A stretch of 64,000 nt of DNA from Mesorhizobium sp. (GTDB lineage Bacteria > Pseudomonadota > Alphaproteobacteria > Rhizobiales > Rhizobiaceae), in assembly GCA_004963905.1 (NCBI GenBank), contig SUGL01000001.1, positions 310,001 through 374,000 on the forward strand. The letters run 5' to 3'. A program made the translations under genes and the position numbers. Below are positions 17,128 through 26,161 of the stretch, one piece after another. The notes beneath the pieces were generated by a model. It saw nothing but the letters and a program-made list of their open reading frames with translations. It ran no database searches and was not told the origin of the DNA. Position 1 is the first letter of the stretch. Each line of letters begins with the position of its first letter.

Positions 17128-18345
17128 TCAACCGAACACGGTCATCACCTCGCCGCGCTTCTCGGGGCTGAAGCGGATGACGACGATGATGCAGACGGCG
17201 ACCACGCCGGCAAACAGCGCCAGCGCATGGCCGTAGCTGCTTCCGGGTGCCTCGGCGATACCTGCCTGATAGGGACCGCCATAGGACGCGGCGAGGTTGC
17301 CGGCCTGATAAATGAAGCCGGGCAGTGTCGCGCGTACCGCACCGGGCGACAGTTCGTTGAGATGCACCGGGATGACGCCCCAGGCGCCTTGCACCGCCAC
17401 CTGCATGACAAAGGCGCCGATCGCCAGCATGATCGGCGTCGTCGTATAGGCCCAGAGCGGGATTGCCGGCAAAGCGATCGCGCAGGCGAGCGTGATGGCG
17501 TTGATGCGGCCAATCTTCTCCGACAGGGCGCCGAATGCCAGGCCGCCGGCAATGGCGCCGATATTGGCGACGATGGTGATCCAACTCACCGTGTGCGGAT
17601 CAAAGCCATGCTCCTTCCTCAGGAAGGTCGGGTAGAGATCCTGCGTGCCGTGGCTGAAGAAGTTGAAGAACATCATCAGCACCACCGCATAGAGCGCGAT
17701 GCTCCAATGCCTCCGCAGCGTTTCGAGAAGACCCGGCCGCGCCTGCGCGCGGCCTTCGACGAAAGCCGGCGATTCCGGCACATGCGAGCGGATGAAGAGC
17801 ACGATCAGCGCCGGCACGAAGCTGAGCAGGAACATGGCGCGCCAGCCGATGGTGAAGTCGCCGATCTTCTGTCCGTAGAGCAGCCCGTACACCACCGCCG
17901 CCAGCAGATAGCCGGCCGGATAACCGCATTGCAGGATGCCGGAGACCATGCCGCGGGCGCTGGGCGGAATGGACTCCATGGCAAGCGAACTGCCCAGCCC
18001 CCATTCGCCGCCCATGGCGATCCCGAACAAGGCGCGCAGGGCCAGGAATATGCCGAGATTGGGCGCGAAAGCAGCGAGCGCGCCGATCACCGAATAGCTG
18101 ACGATGTTCAGCATCAGCATGGGCTTGCGCCCATATTTGTCGGCAAGCATGCCGAAGACGAACGCACCGATGAAGCGCGTCGCGAGCGTCAGGAACAGAG
18201 CTTTGGAGACCGCCGGGACGTCGGTCTTGAATTCAGCGGCAATGTCGACGAGCAGGAATGTCAGAAGGAAGAAATCAAAAGCGTCGAGTGTCCAGCCCAG
18301 AAACGATGCGACGACGGTCTTCTTCTGCTCCGCGGTGAGGTTCAA
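17128..18345 (-). CDS. MFS transporter (sialate/metabolite:H+ symporter-like)
   Basis: 405 residues, 12 membrane helices, with MFS motif A GMLADKYGRKP after helix 2 and MGGEWGLGSSLAMESIPPSARG in the helix 4-5 region, typical of the aromatic-acid/sialic-acid/metabolite:H+ symporter groups. The most credible start is TTG at 18345, eight bases after AAAGGAG. Farther upstream ATG 18387 and TTG 18429 lack an RBS. Convergent with the EamA gene. Substrate unknown. Confidence 0.9.
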   Translation of the reverse strand: MNLTAEQKKTVVASFLGWTLDAFDFFLLTFLLVDIAAEFKTDVPAVSKALFLTLATRFIGAFVFGMLADKYGRKPMLMLNIVSYSVIGALAAFAPNLGIFLALRALFGIAMGGEWGLGSSLAMESIPPSARGMVSGILQCGYPAGYLLAAVVYGLLYGQKIGDFTIGWRAMFLLSFVPALIVLFIRSHVPESPAFVEGRAQARPGLLETLRRHWSIALYAVVLMMFFNFFSHGTQDLYPTFLRKEHGFDPHTVSWITIVANIGAIAGGLAFGALSEKIGRINAITLACAIALPAIPLWAYTTTPIMLAIGAFVMQVAVQGAWGVIPVHLNELSPGAVRATLPGFIYQAGNLAASYGGPYQAGIAEAPGSSYGHALALFAGVVAVCIIVVIRFSPEKRGEVMTVFG

Positions 18346-18454
18346 GGCGTTTCTCCTTTGCACCCCCAGGGGAACGATATGTTCCATGCGGTGCAAAAGA
18401 GAACGGTTAGTTTGCCGGTTTTCGGTCAACCGGCGGTCACATTTCCGTAAACGC

Positions 18455-18555
18455 CGGATCAGGACGACGTTTGGTTGAACGCCGTCCTGATCCGATTCTT
18501 TGGTGGAGCATGATCTTTTCCCGAAAACCGATCCTCACTTTTCGGGATCATGCTC
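18455..18555. repeat. Double palindromic element overlapping the Dabb gene 3' end
   Basis: The first palindrome has perfect 12-base arms (18455-18466 and 18483-18494) and a 16-base loop. The second has 10-base arms GAGCATGATC/GATCATGCTC (18506-18515 and 18546-18555) with inner CCCGAAAA/TTTTCGGG. The second one extends over the Dabb stop codon (18535) into coding sequence. Confidence 0.85.
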
Positions 18556-18855
18556 GAGGTCGAAGACCAGCAGCCCGTCGGTGCCGCCTTCGAGCGCGGC
18601 AACCAGGCGTGCGCCGGCGCGCTGGTGCGCTTCGTGCGCAAGATAGGCGTCGCGGGCGGCGGCATCGCGGAAGTCGATGGTAAAACCATGCGTGAGGCCG
18701 CGCGCGAAGGGCTCCGGGCTGACATTGGCGCTGAAATGGACGGCGCTCATGCCGTCGATGACGGAACGCAGCGCTTCGAGATCGGCATGGATCGCGGCGC
18801 GTTCGGCGGCGGGGACGTCGTCGCGGAAACGGACAAGGACGCAGTGGCGGATCAT
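18535..18855 (-). CDS. Dabb-family (stress-responsive A/B barrel) protein
   Basis: 106 residues: a ferredoxin-like alpha/beta barrel beginning MIRHCVLVRFRDDV, with the family's VHFSANVSPEPFARGLTHGFTI middle. Dabb domains occur as small dimeric proteins and in some enzymes of unusual metabolism. It is the last gene of the long minus-strand catabolic run, 10 bases after the GMC oxidoreductase gene. Its last residues (DLEHDPEK) are encoded by the right arm of a palindromic element, so the natural C-terminus may have been altered by element insertion. Confidence 0.85.
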   Translation of the reverse strand: MIRHCVLVRFRDDVPAAERAAIHADLEALRSVIDGMSAVHFSANVSPEPFARGLTHGFTIDFRDAAARDAYLAHEAHQRAGARLVAALEGGTDGLLVFDLEHDPEK

Positions 18856-18865
18856 CGTTCTTCCC

Positions 18866-20494
18866 TCAAGCCGCCCGGTTGCCCTTGAACACGGCCGGCG
18901 GCAGCGGCTCGCGGCCGAGGATCAGGTCGGCGCCCTTTTCGCCGACCATGATCGTCGGCGCATTCGTGTTGGAAGAGGGGACACGCGGCATCACCGAGGC
19001 GTCGCAGACGCGCAGGCCTTCCATGCCGCGCAGCCTGAGGTCTGGCGAGACCACCGCCATTTCATCATGACCCATGCGGCAGGTGCCGACCGGATGGTGG
19101 TCGGTCTTCGAGGTTCGGCAGGCATAGTCGAAGAGGTCTGCATCGCTTTGCAGGGCAGGGCCGGGCAGCACCTCGCGCAGCACATAGGGGGCGAGCGCCC
19201 TCTGGCGCATGATCTCGCGCGCCAGCCGCAGACCCTTGATCGACATGTCGCGGTCGTACGGATCGGACCAGTAGCTCGGGTCGATCAGCGGGTGGTCGAC
19301 CGGATCGGCGCTCTTCAGCCGCACCGTGCCGCGTGAGCGCGGCCGCAGGAAGGCGGAGTTCAACGTTACGCCGGGGTTCTTCAGCTTCTCGACGCCGGCC
19401 TCGATGCCGGAGCCGAGGCCTAGATGAAACTGGATGTCAGGCGAGGCGGCGGTCGGGTCGGCATACCAGAAGCCACCGGTCTCGAAGAGGCTGGAGGCTA
19501 CCGGCCCCTTCTTCAAAAGCAGATATTGCAGACCCGCCCATAGCGTGCGGTGCAGCTTGGCGTAGTTGTCATAGGTGTGGTCGCCGGTGCATTCGGCGAT
19601 CACGAACAGGTCGAGATGGTCCTGCATGTTGGAGCCGACGCCCGGCAGGTCGTGGACAGGGGTCACTCCGACCGACTTCAGGTGATCGGCCGGTCCGATG
19701 CCGGACTGCATCAGGAGCTTCGGCGAGCCGATGGACCCGGAGGAGACGATCACCTCTCGCTCGGCGCGCAATATGGTCTTCTCGCCGCCCGGCTTGTCGA
19801 CGATTTCGACGCCGGTGGCGCGGCCCTTCTCGATGACGACGCGGGTGACGAGCACGTCGGTCCTGACCGTCAGATTCTTGCGGGCGCGGATCGGCTTCAG
19901 ATAGGCGACGGAAGCGGAGGAGCGCCGCGCGTCCTTCTGGGTGAGCTGGTAATAACCGACGCCCTCTTGGGCAGCGCCGTTGAAATCCGGGTTGAAGGGG
20001 ATGCCCATCTCCTGGCCGGCACGGAAATAGGCCTCGCAGATCGGCAGCGGCGAGATCGGGTTGGAGACGCCGAGCGGGCCCTGGTCGCCATGGAAATCGT
20101 TGGCGAAGCGCTGGTTGTTCTCGGCGCGCTTGAAATAGGGAAGCACGTCGCGATAGCCCCAGCCGGCGAGGCCCTCTTCCTTCTCCCAGGCGTCATAGTC
20201 GCGGGCATTGCCGCGCGTGTAGATCTGGGCGTTGATCGACGAGCCGCCGCCAACCACCTTGGCCTGGGTGTACCAGAAGACGCGGTCCTTCATGTTCTTC
20301 TGCGGCACGGTCGACCAGCCCCAGGAGGCGATGCCCTTGGTCATCTTGGCGAAACCTGCCGGCATGTGGATCAGCGGATGCCAGTCTTTGCCGCCGGCTT
20401 CGAGCAGCAGGACCGAGTGGGAAGGATCTTCGCTCAGCCGGTTGGCCAGCACGCAGCCGGCCGGACCGGCGCCAACAATGATATAGTCAGCCAT
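18866..20494 (-). CDS. GMC-family FAD oxidoreductase (choline dehydrogenase-like)
   Basis: 542 residues. The FAD-binding motif is YIIVGAGPAGCVLANRLS at the N-terminus; the GMC signature VVGGGSSINAQIYTRGNARDY is near residue 90; the C-terminus has HPVGTCRMG (catalytic His) and SSNTNAPTIMV (second catalytic position, Asn). GMC enzymes oxidise alcohols or sugars with FAD. ATG 20494 is preferred to GTG 20506. It lies 12 bases after the SDR gene in the LacI-controlled run, so it probably acts on the imported compound or a derivative. Confidence 0.92.
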   Translation of the reverse strand: MADYIIVGAGPAGCVLANRLSEDPSHSVLLLEAGGKDWHPLIHMPAGFAKMTKGIASWGWSTVPQKNMKDRVFWYTQAKVVGGGSSINAQIYTRGNARDYDAWEKEEGLAGWGYRDVLPYFKRAENNQRFANDFHGDQGPLGVSNPISPLPICEAYFRAGQEMGIPFNPDFNGAAQEGVGYYQLTQKDARRSSASVAYLKPIRARKNLTVRTDVLVTRVVIEKGRATGVEIVDKPGGEKTILRAEREVIVSSGSIGSPKLLMQSGIGPADHLKSVGVTPVHDLPGVGSNMQDHLDLFVIAECTGDHTYDNYAKLHRTLWAGLQYLLLKKGPVASSLFETGGFWYADPTAASPDIQFHLGLGSGIEAGVEKLKNPGVTLNSAFLRPRSRGTVRLKSADPVDHPLIDPSYWSDPYDRDMSIKGLRLAREIMRQRALAPYVLREVLPGPALQSDADLFDYACRTSKTDHHPVGTCRMGHDEMAVVSPDLRLRGMEGLRVCDASVMPRVPSSNTNAPTIMVGEKGADLILGREPLPPAVFKGNRAA

Positions 20495-20506
20495 TGTTCC
20501 ACTCAC

Positions 20507-21268
20507 TTACAAGCGAGGCACGGAAAGCGCGCCGTCGACATCGATCACCGACCCGGTCGAAAAGCCGAATTTGCCGGAGGCCAGCGCCGCCACCACCGCT
20601 CCGATATCGGCGGCCTCGCCCCAGCGTTTGGCCGGCACCAGGCCGCTATCGATCAGCGCGTCATATTTGGCGGAGACGCCAGCGGTCATGTCGGTGCGGA
20701 TGATGCCCGGCCGCACCTCGAACACGCCGATGTTTTCCGCGGCGAGCCGCAGCGCCAGGTTCTTGACCCACATCGACAGGCCGGCCTTGGACATGCAGTA
20801 ATCCGCGCGCTCCGGCGAAGCCATCGTCGCGCTGACCGAGGTGATGGTGATGATCGATCTGGCAGAAACGGCAGGCGTCGCCAGCATCGCCTTGGCGACA
20901 GCCTGGCTGAGGAACACCGTGCCGCGCAGGTTGACGGCAATCGCGTGGTCGAAGTTCTCCGGCTTTAGGTCCAGGAGGTCGCCGCGCAGCACGGCGCCAA
21001 TGCCGGCGTTGTTGACCAGGCAGTCGATGCTGCCGAAGGCGTCGATCGCGGTCTCGACAAGTTCGGCGTGGCCGCCGAGATCGGCGATGTCGCATCGGGC
21101 ATAGGCGAACTTCGCGCCGCGCGCGGCGATGTTCTCGGCAAGTCCCTTGGCCGGCTTCTCGGCGAGATCGGCGACAAGGATGTCGAAGCCGGCGTCGGCC
21201 AGCGCCTCGGCACAGGCAAGCCCGATGCCGCGCGCGCCGCCGGTGACTATGGCCGCCGGGCGGGTCAT
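20507..21268 (-). CDS. Short-chain dehydrogenase/reductase (classical SDR)
   Basis: 253 residues. It has the cofactor motif VTGGARGIG (8-16), the LVNNAGIG motif, catalytic Ser in ITITSVSA and Tyr/Lys in YCMSK, and ends SVIDVDGALSVPRL. DILVADLAE after beta-2 has Asp-type residues, which suggests NAD(H). It belongs to the catabolic run between two GMC oxidoreductase genes. Annotation engines may call it a 3-ketoacyl-ACP reductase, but the context argues for sugar or polyol oxidation. Confidence 0.9.
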   Translation of the reverse strand: MTRPAAIVTGGARGIGLACAEALADAGFDILVADLAEKPAKGLAENIAARGAKFAYARCDIADLGGHAELVETAIDAFGSIDCLVNNAGIGAVLRGDLLDLKPENFDHAIAVNLRGTVFLSQAVAKAMLATPAVSARSIITITSVSATMASPERADYCMSKAGLSMWVKNLALRLAAENIGVFEVRPGIIRTDMTAGVSAKYDALIDSGLVPAKRWGEAADIGAVVAALASGKFGFSTGSVIDVDGALSVPRL

Positions 21269-21300
21269 AGGCGACTAGCCTTGTGAACCTCGGCGCTGCC

Positions 21301-21420
21301 CCTCATCCGCCTGCCGGCACCTTCTCCCCGTATAGTGACGGGGAGAAGGGAGATGGCCGCAACGCCGGCGACCCCCTCTCCCCGTTCTTCATGGGGAGAG
21401 GGTAAGGGTGGGGGGCGGCG
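21301..21420. repeat. RIME-like rhizobial intergenic repeat with two hairpins
   Basis: Two pyrimidine/purine hairpins: 11-bp arms (21320-21330 and 21339-21349) and 10-bp arms (21374-21383 and 21393-21402). The sequence, with CCTCATCCGCCTGCCGGCAC in front, looks like the rhizobial intergenic mosaic elements known from Sinorhizobium (recalled, not searched). It interrupts an otherwise tightly packed operon between a GMC and the SDR gene. Confidence 0.75.
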
Positions 21421-21428
21421 CCGGCCTG

Positions 21429-22943
21429 TCATAACGAAAGCTCCGTCTTACGGATGTGGTCGGCGACGCGCAGCGCTTGGGCGGCGATCGACAGCGCCGG
21501 GTTGACCGCGGCCGAAGTCGGCAGGAAGCCGGCGTCGACGACGAACAGGTTGTTGTGATCGTAGGCACGGCAGAAGGGGTCGAGCGGTGACGTCGCAGGG
21601 TCATTGCCCATTTTCACCGTTCCGCATTGGTGCGAGGGCGTGCGCTTGTCGAAGGGACGCGACAGCACGATGGGATAGCCGCAGGCGCGGAAATTCTCGC
21701 GCATCACCTTGGTCAGGCCCTCGAGCGACTGCATGTTGGAGCGCCGCCACTGCATGACGATCTCCTTGCCGTCGACCATGATGCGGCTTTCGGGATCGGG
21801 CAGGTCCTCGCACATCAGGTACCAGTCGACGGCGTGGCCGGCCATGAAGTCGAGCGCGAATTTCGGCGCCAGCTTCACATTGGCCCTCAACATATTGCCG
21901 TCGATCTTGCCGAGCAGCTGCACATTGCCGAGCGGCTTGCCGCCCTTGCCGTCCGACAGATAATAGTCGTTGAGCATCAGCGTCTTCTGGTAGACGGCAT
22001 CGTTGCGGCGGCGCGGGTCGATCGCCAGCATCGCGCTCGAATTGTGGTTCATGAAATTGCGCCCGACCTGGTCGGAGCTGTTGGCGAGGCCCTTGCCGCC
22101 TGCCTTGCCATTGCCGGTGGAAGGCGAGCGCAGCAGGATGACGGCGGAATTGACCGCGCCGGCCGACAGGATGACCAGCTTCGGCGACAGCGTCTTTTGC
22201 GAGCCGTTCTGAGTGTAGTGGATGGCGGCGATCGACTTGCCGTCGGGCGAGGCCTCGAGCCAGTCGACATGGGCGCCGGTATCGAGGCGGATGTTCTTGT
22301 CAGTGAGCGCCGCCGTCAGCGGTCCGGTCTGGGCGTCGATCTTGCCCTGGCCGGTGTTGGGGAAAGCATCCCAGCCCGTCTTGCCTTCCTTCAGCCAGGC
22401 TTCGATATCGACACCGAGCGGCAGCGAGGCCGGATGCAGGCCAAGGCTCTTCAGTTCGGCACGGGCGCGGGCGATCGACGGCTCGTCTGGCACCGGCTTG
22501 AAGGCGTAGGGGATCGAATGGAACGGCTCGGTCGGATCCTCGCCGAGCGTGCCGCGCACGCGAAAAAGCTGCTCGGCCTTCGAGTACCAGGGCTCGAACT
22601 CCTCATAGGAAAACGGCCAGGCCGGCGAGACGCCGCCGAAATGCTCGAGCTCGGAGAAATCCTCCTTGCGGTAGCGGATCAGCACGGCGCCGAAGAATTT
22701 CGAATTGCCGCCGACATAGTAGTAGTTGCCGGGATTGAAGGCGGCACCCCCGGCCTCGCGCCACATCTCCTTCGGCCGGTAGTGCTCGTCGACGAAGATC
22801 GACCGCGTCGAGCGCGCATGCGGCGTCGCCGGCAGCGGCTCGCCGCGCTCCAGGATCACGATCGAGGCGCCGCTGCCGACCAAGCCGGAGGCGATCGTGG
22901 CGCCGCCGATGCCGGAGCCGATGATGACGATATCCGGGTTCAT
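21429..22943 (-). CDS. GMC-family FAD oxidoreductase, second type
   Basis: 504 residues. FAD-binding motif IIGSGIGGATIASGLV; YYYVGGNSKFFGAVLIRYR replaces the usual GMC signature. The C-terminal catalytic region has HQCGTVKMGNDPATSPLD (His) and SAAVNPALSIAAQALRVADHI (Asn). This form resembles the large subunits of sugar 3-dehydrogenases and pyranose oxidases rather than choline dehydrogenases. It starts 5 bases after the sugar-importer ATPase, strongly linking it to the imported sugar-like substrate. No Tat signal is visible, so it should be cytoplasmic. Confidence 0.9.
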   Translation of the reverse strand: MNPDIVIIGSGIGGATIASGLVGSGASIVILERGEPLPATPHARSTRSIFVDEHYRPKEMWREAGGAAFNPGNYYYVGGNSKFFGAVLIRYRKEDFSELEHFGGVSPAWPFSYEEFEPWYSKAEQLFRVRGTLGEDPTEPFHSIPYAFKPVPDEPSIARARAELKSLGLHPASLPLGVDIEAWLKEGKTGWDAFPNTGQGKIDAQTGPLTAALTDKNIRLDTGAHVDWLEASPDGKSIAAIHYTQNGSQKTLSPKLVILSAGAVNSAVILLRSPSTGNGKAGGKGLANSSDQVGRNFMNHNSSAMLAIDPRRRNDAVYQKTLMLNDYYLSDGKGGKPLGNVQLLGKIDGNMLRANVKLAPKFALDFMAGHAVDWYLMCEDLPDPESRIMVDGKEIVMQWRRSNMQSLEGLTKVMRENFRACGYPIVLSRPFDKRTPSHQCGTVKMGNDPATSPLDPFCRAYDHNNLFVVDAGFLPTSAAVNPALSIAAQALRVADHIRKTELSL

Positions 22944-22948
22944 GGCCG

Positions 22949-24064
22949 TCAGAGAATGCGCTTCTCGGTCGCCGGGTCGAAGAACACCGCCTTGCTGAGG
23001 TTGAAGGCCAGCGGCGTGCTGGTGCCAGGCTGGATCCTCGCATCGGCGCGCAGCCGCGCCACCACGCCCTTGCCGCCGAGATTGGTGACCGCGAAAGTAT
23101 CCGATCCCGCCGGCTCTACCACTTCGATATGGCAGTCGGCGGTGGCGATCTCGGACCCGTTGCGTTCCGCCCCTTCCGGGTCGGTCAGCGCTTCCGGGCG
23201 GACGCCGAAGATGACCGGCTTGTCCTTGAAGGCCGCAAGGCCGGCCGGCGCGCCGGGAAGCGACAGCGTGATCGGCTGGCGCGCCTCGCGATCGAGCACG
23301 ACGGCCAACCCGCTGCCATTGGCGCCGATCTTGGCCGGGATCAGGTTCATCGCCGGCGAGCCCATGAAGTCGGCGACGAACACGTTGGTGGGGTTGTTGT
23401 AGACTTCCGCCGGCGTGCCGAACTGCTGCACCTCCCCGTCGCGCATGACGGCGATCTTGGTCGCCAGCGTCATCGCCTCAATCTGGTCGTGGGTGACATA
23501 GACGATCGTCGTGCCGGTCGTGGCATGCAGGCGCTTGATCTCGATGCGCATGTCGACGCGCAGCTTGGCGTCGAGGTTGGAGAGCGGCTCGTCGAACAGG
23601 AAGAGTTTCGGATCGCGCACCAGCGCGCGGCCCATGGCGACGCGCTGGCGCTGGCCGCCGGAGAGCTGGCTGGGCTTGCGCTGCAGGAGGTGGCCGATCT
23701 GCAGGATCTTGGCCACCTTGTCGATCGCGGCTTGCCGTTCAGCCGCAGGCACGCCGCGCATCTCCATGCCGAAGGCGATGTTTCCAGCCACCGTCATGTT
23801 CGGATAGAGCGCATAGCTCTGGAAGACCATGGCGATATCGCGCTTCGAGGGATGCAGATCGTTGATCGCGCGCCCGTCGACGCGGATCTGGCCCTCGGTG
23901 ATGTTCTCCAGGCCGGCGATGGTGTTGAGCAGCGTGGACTTGCCGCAGCCGGACGGACCGACCAGCACGAGGAAGCCGCCCTTTTCGAGCTCGACATTGA
24001 TGCCCTTCAGGATCTCGACATTCCCGAAGCGCTTCTTCAGCCCATCAATTTCCAGAAAAGCCAT
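22949..24064 (-). CDS. Sugar ABC transporter ATPase (UgpC/MsmK-type)
   Basis: 371 residues. Walker A GPSGCGKST, Q-loop VFQSYALYPNMTV, signature LSGGQRQRVAMGRAL, Walker B LFLFDEPLSNLD, switch His in VTHDQIEAMTLA, then a C-terminal regulatory domain (about 240-371: FMGSPAMNLIPA; FGVRPEAL) of the MalK/UgpC class. It powers the adjacent two-permease sugar importer, 23 bases downstream of the second permease gene. Confidence 0.94.
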   Translation of the reverse strand: MAFLEIDGLKKRFGNVEILKGINVELEKGGFLVLVGPSGCGKSTLLNTIAGLENITEGQIRVDGRAINDLHPSKRDIAMVFQSYALYPNMTVAGNIAFGMEMRGVPAAERQAAIDKVAKILQIGHLLQRKPSQLSGGQRQRVAMGRALVRDPKLFLFDEPLSNLDAKLRVDMRIEIKRLHATTGTTIVYVTHDQIEAMTLATKIAVMRDGEVQQFGTPAEVYNNPTNVFVADFMGSPAMNLIPAKIGANGSGLAVVLDREARQPITLSLPGAPAGLAAFKDKPVIFGVRPEALTDPEGAERNGSEIATADCHIEVVEPAGSDTFAVTNLGGKGVVARLRADARIQPGTSTPLAFNLSKAVFFDPATEKRIL

Positions 24065-24087
24065 GGTCGTTCCTTCAAGAAAGAGGG

Positions 24088-25032
24088 TCAGCCCTTGACC
24101 GCGCCCGCCATCAGCCCGCGCACGAAATAACGGCCGGCGACGACGTAGACGATCAGGGTGGGGAGTGCGGCGATCATCGCCGCGGCCATGTTGACGTTGT
24201 ATTCGACGACGCCGGTCGAGGTGTTGACGACATTGTTCAGCGCCACCGTCATCGGCATCACGTCGCCGGTGCCGGCATAGGCCGAGGCGAACAGGAAGTC
24301 GTTCCAGATGTTGGTGAACTGGTAGATGACGGTGACGACGAAGATCGGCATCGAGTTGGGCAGCATGATGCGGCGGAAGATCTGGAAGAAGGAGGCGCCG
24401 TCGACCTGCGCCGCCTTGATCAGTTCGGTCGGGAAGGCCTCGTAATAGTTGCGGAAGAACAGCGTGGTGAAGCCGAGGCCATAGACCACATGGACGAAGA
24501 CCAGGTTGACCGTCGAATTGCCTAGGCCGAAGTTGAACCCGGTCGCGTTCCGCAGGCTGGCGCCGAAGCGGCCGATGCTGCCGAGAATCGTCGCCATCGG
24601 CAAAAGCACCGACTGGAACGGGATGAAGCAGGCGAACAGCATCATCGCGAAGACCAGCGTGTGACCGCGGAAGCGCCATTTGGTCAGCACATAGCCGTTG
24701 AGCGCGCCGAGCAGCGTCGAGATCAGCACCGCCGGCACCACCATCTTGATGGAGTTCCAAAAATAGCCCTTGATGCCGGCGCAGGTCAGGCCGACGCAGG
24801 TCTGGCCCCAAGCCTTGAACCACGGCTCGATTGTGGGCGACTGCGGCAGCGCCAGCATGTTGCCGTTCTGGATCTCGTCCATGGTCTTGAACGAGGTGAC
24901 CAGCATGACGAAGAGCGGCATCAGATAGAACAGCGCGAACAGCGCGAGCAGACCGTAGATAACGATGCGGTTGAGCGTCCTTGCGCTTACGCCACCGGAA
25001 GTCACGCGGGCAGGTGAGGTGACGGCGCTCAT
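24088..25032 (-). CDS. Carbohydrate ABC transporter permease (MalG-type)
   Basis: 314 residues, six membrane helices, with the EAA loop TELIKAAQVDGASFFQIFRRIMLPNSMP. An unusually long periplasmic segment (about 65-100) follows the first helix and contains two Cys (QTCVGLTCAGIKGYF). Its start overlaps the MalF-type permease stop by 4 bases, so the two are coupled. Confidence 0.92.
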   Translation of the reverse strand: MSAVTSPARVTSGGVSARTLNRIVIYGLLALFALFYLMPLFVMLVTSFKTMDEIQNGNMLALPQSPTIEPWFKAWGQTCVGLTCAGIKGYFWNSIKMVVPAVLISTLLGALNGYVLTKWRFRGHTLVFAMMLFACFIPFQSVLLPMATILGSIGRFGASLRNATGFNFGLGNSTVNLVFVHVVYGLGFTTLFFRNYYEAFPTELIKAAQVDGASFFQIFRRIMLPNSMPIFVVTVIYQFTNIWNDFLFASAYAGTGDVMPMTVALNNVVNTSTGVVEYNVNMAAAMIAALPTLIVYVVAGRYFVRGLMAGAVKG

Positions 25033-25988
25033 CGCGGCTTCTCCCTGAGCTCGGAATAGAGGTAAGGCACGATGATCGCTGTCAGCGTCATCAGCATGAT
25101 CACCGCGCTGGCCGAGCCGACCGCCATCTCGTTGCGCTTGAAGGTGAACTCATACATGAAGTTGGATGGCAGCCAGGCCGAGCCGCCCGGGCCGCCGCTG
25201 GTCAGCGCCACGACCAGGTCGTAGGACTTGATGGCGAGGTGGGCGAGCACAATGAAGGCCGAGAGGAACACCGGCCGCAGAAGCGGGATGACGATACGGC
25301 GGTAGAGCTGGAAGGTGGAGGCGCCGTCGATCTGCGCGGCCTTCATGATCTCGCCGTCGATGCCGCGAAGACCGGCCAGGAACATCGCCATGATGAAGCC
25401 GGAGGCCTGCCAGACGCCGGCGATCACCACCGTGTAGATGACGAAATCCTTGTTCTTGATCCAGTCGAAATGGAAGCTCGTCCAGCCCCATTGATGCAGC
25501 GTCTGCTCGAGGCCGAGGCCGGGGTCGAGGAACCATTTCCAGGCGACGCCGGTGACGATGAAGGACAGTGCCATCGGGTAGAGGTAGATCGGCCGCAGCA
25601 TGCCTTCGCCGCGGATCTTCTGGTCGAGCAGGATGGCCAGGAACAGGCCGAGCGCCAGGCAGATCAGAATATAGAGGAAGCCGAAAATGCCCATGTTGGT
25701 GATCGAGGTGTACCAGCTCGACGGCGGGTCGCTCTCGAAGGTCCAGCGCCACAGCCGCTGATAGGCGCGGGCGCCAGTTATGTCATAGGACGGGAAGGTC
25801 TTGGAGTTGGTGAACGACAGATAGATCGTCCACAGGATGAAGCCATAGACGAACACGATCGTCGCCGCGAAGCTCGGCGCAAGAACGATCTTCGGCAACA
25901 GATCCTGCAGCCGCGAGCGGACGGTCGCGTCTGGGCGGGCGTCATGCTCCGGTGTCAGCTTGATTTGGGTTTCGGCGACTGTGCTCAT
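25029..25988 (-). CDS. Carbohydrate ABC transporter permease (MalF-type)
   Basis: 319 residues, six membrane helices, EAA loop GEIMKAAQIDGASTFQLYRRIVIPLLRPV. I placed the start at ATG 25988 (MSTVAETQIKLTPEHD); an upstream extension to 26114 would read through the hairpin region and is unlikely. It forms the channel with the MalG-type subunit. Confidence 0.92.
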   Translation of the reverse strand: MSTVAETQIKLTPEHDARPDATVRSRLQDLLPKIVLAPSFAATIVFVYGFILWTIYLSFTNSKTFPSYDITGARAYQRLWRWTFESDPPSSWYTSITNMGIFGFLYILICLALGLFLAILLDQKIRGEGMLRPIYLYPMALSFIVTGVAWKWFLDPGLGLEQTLHQWGWTSFHFDWIKNKDFVIYTVVIAGVWQASGFIMAMFLAGLRGIDGEIMKAAQIDGASTFQLYRRIVIPLLRPVFLSAFIVLAHLAIKSYDLVVALTSGGPGGSAWLPSNFMYEFTFKRNEMAVGSASAVIMLMTLTAIIVPYLYSELREKPR

Positions 25989-26071
25989 CGGCTTATCCAG
26001 TACCGGTTGGTCGGGAACTCCCCGGCGCGAAGCGCGCCAGGATGCATCCCGCACCGTTGTCGACAGGGGAC

Positions 26072-26146
26072 CTCCCCCGCCGAAGCGGGGGAGACCTGTT
26101 TGGTTTGTTCGCACAATTCCGGACGGAAAACCGCTTCCCGGAATTG
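26072..26146. repeat. Two hairpins between binding-protein and permease genes
   Basis: First, a perfect 9-bp GC stem (26072-26080 with 26085-26093) with a CGAA loop. Second, CAATTCCGG/CCGGAATTG arms (26114-26122 and 26138-26146), the same core as the palindromic element near 50881. On the minus strand they follow the binding-protein gene, as the hairpin at 10602 does in the other importer operon. Confidence 0.75.
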
Positions 26147-26161
26147 CTCCGGCGAAAAGCC

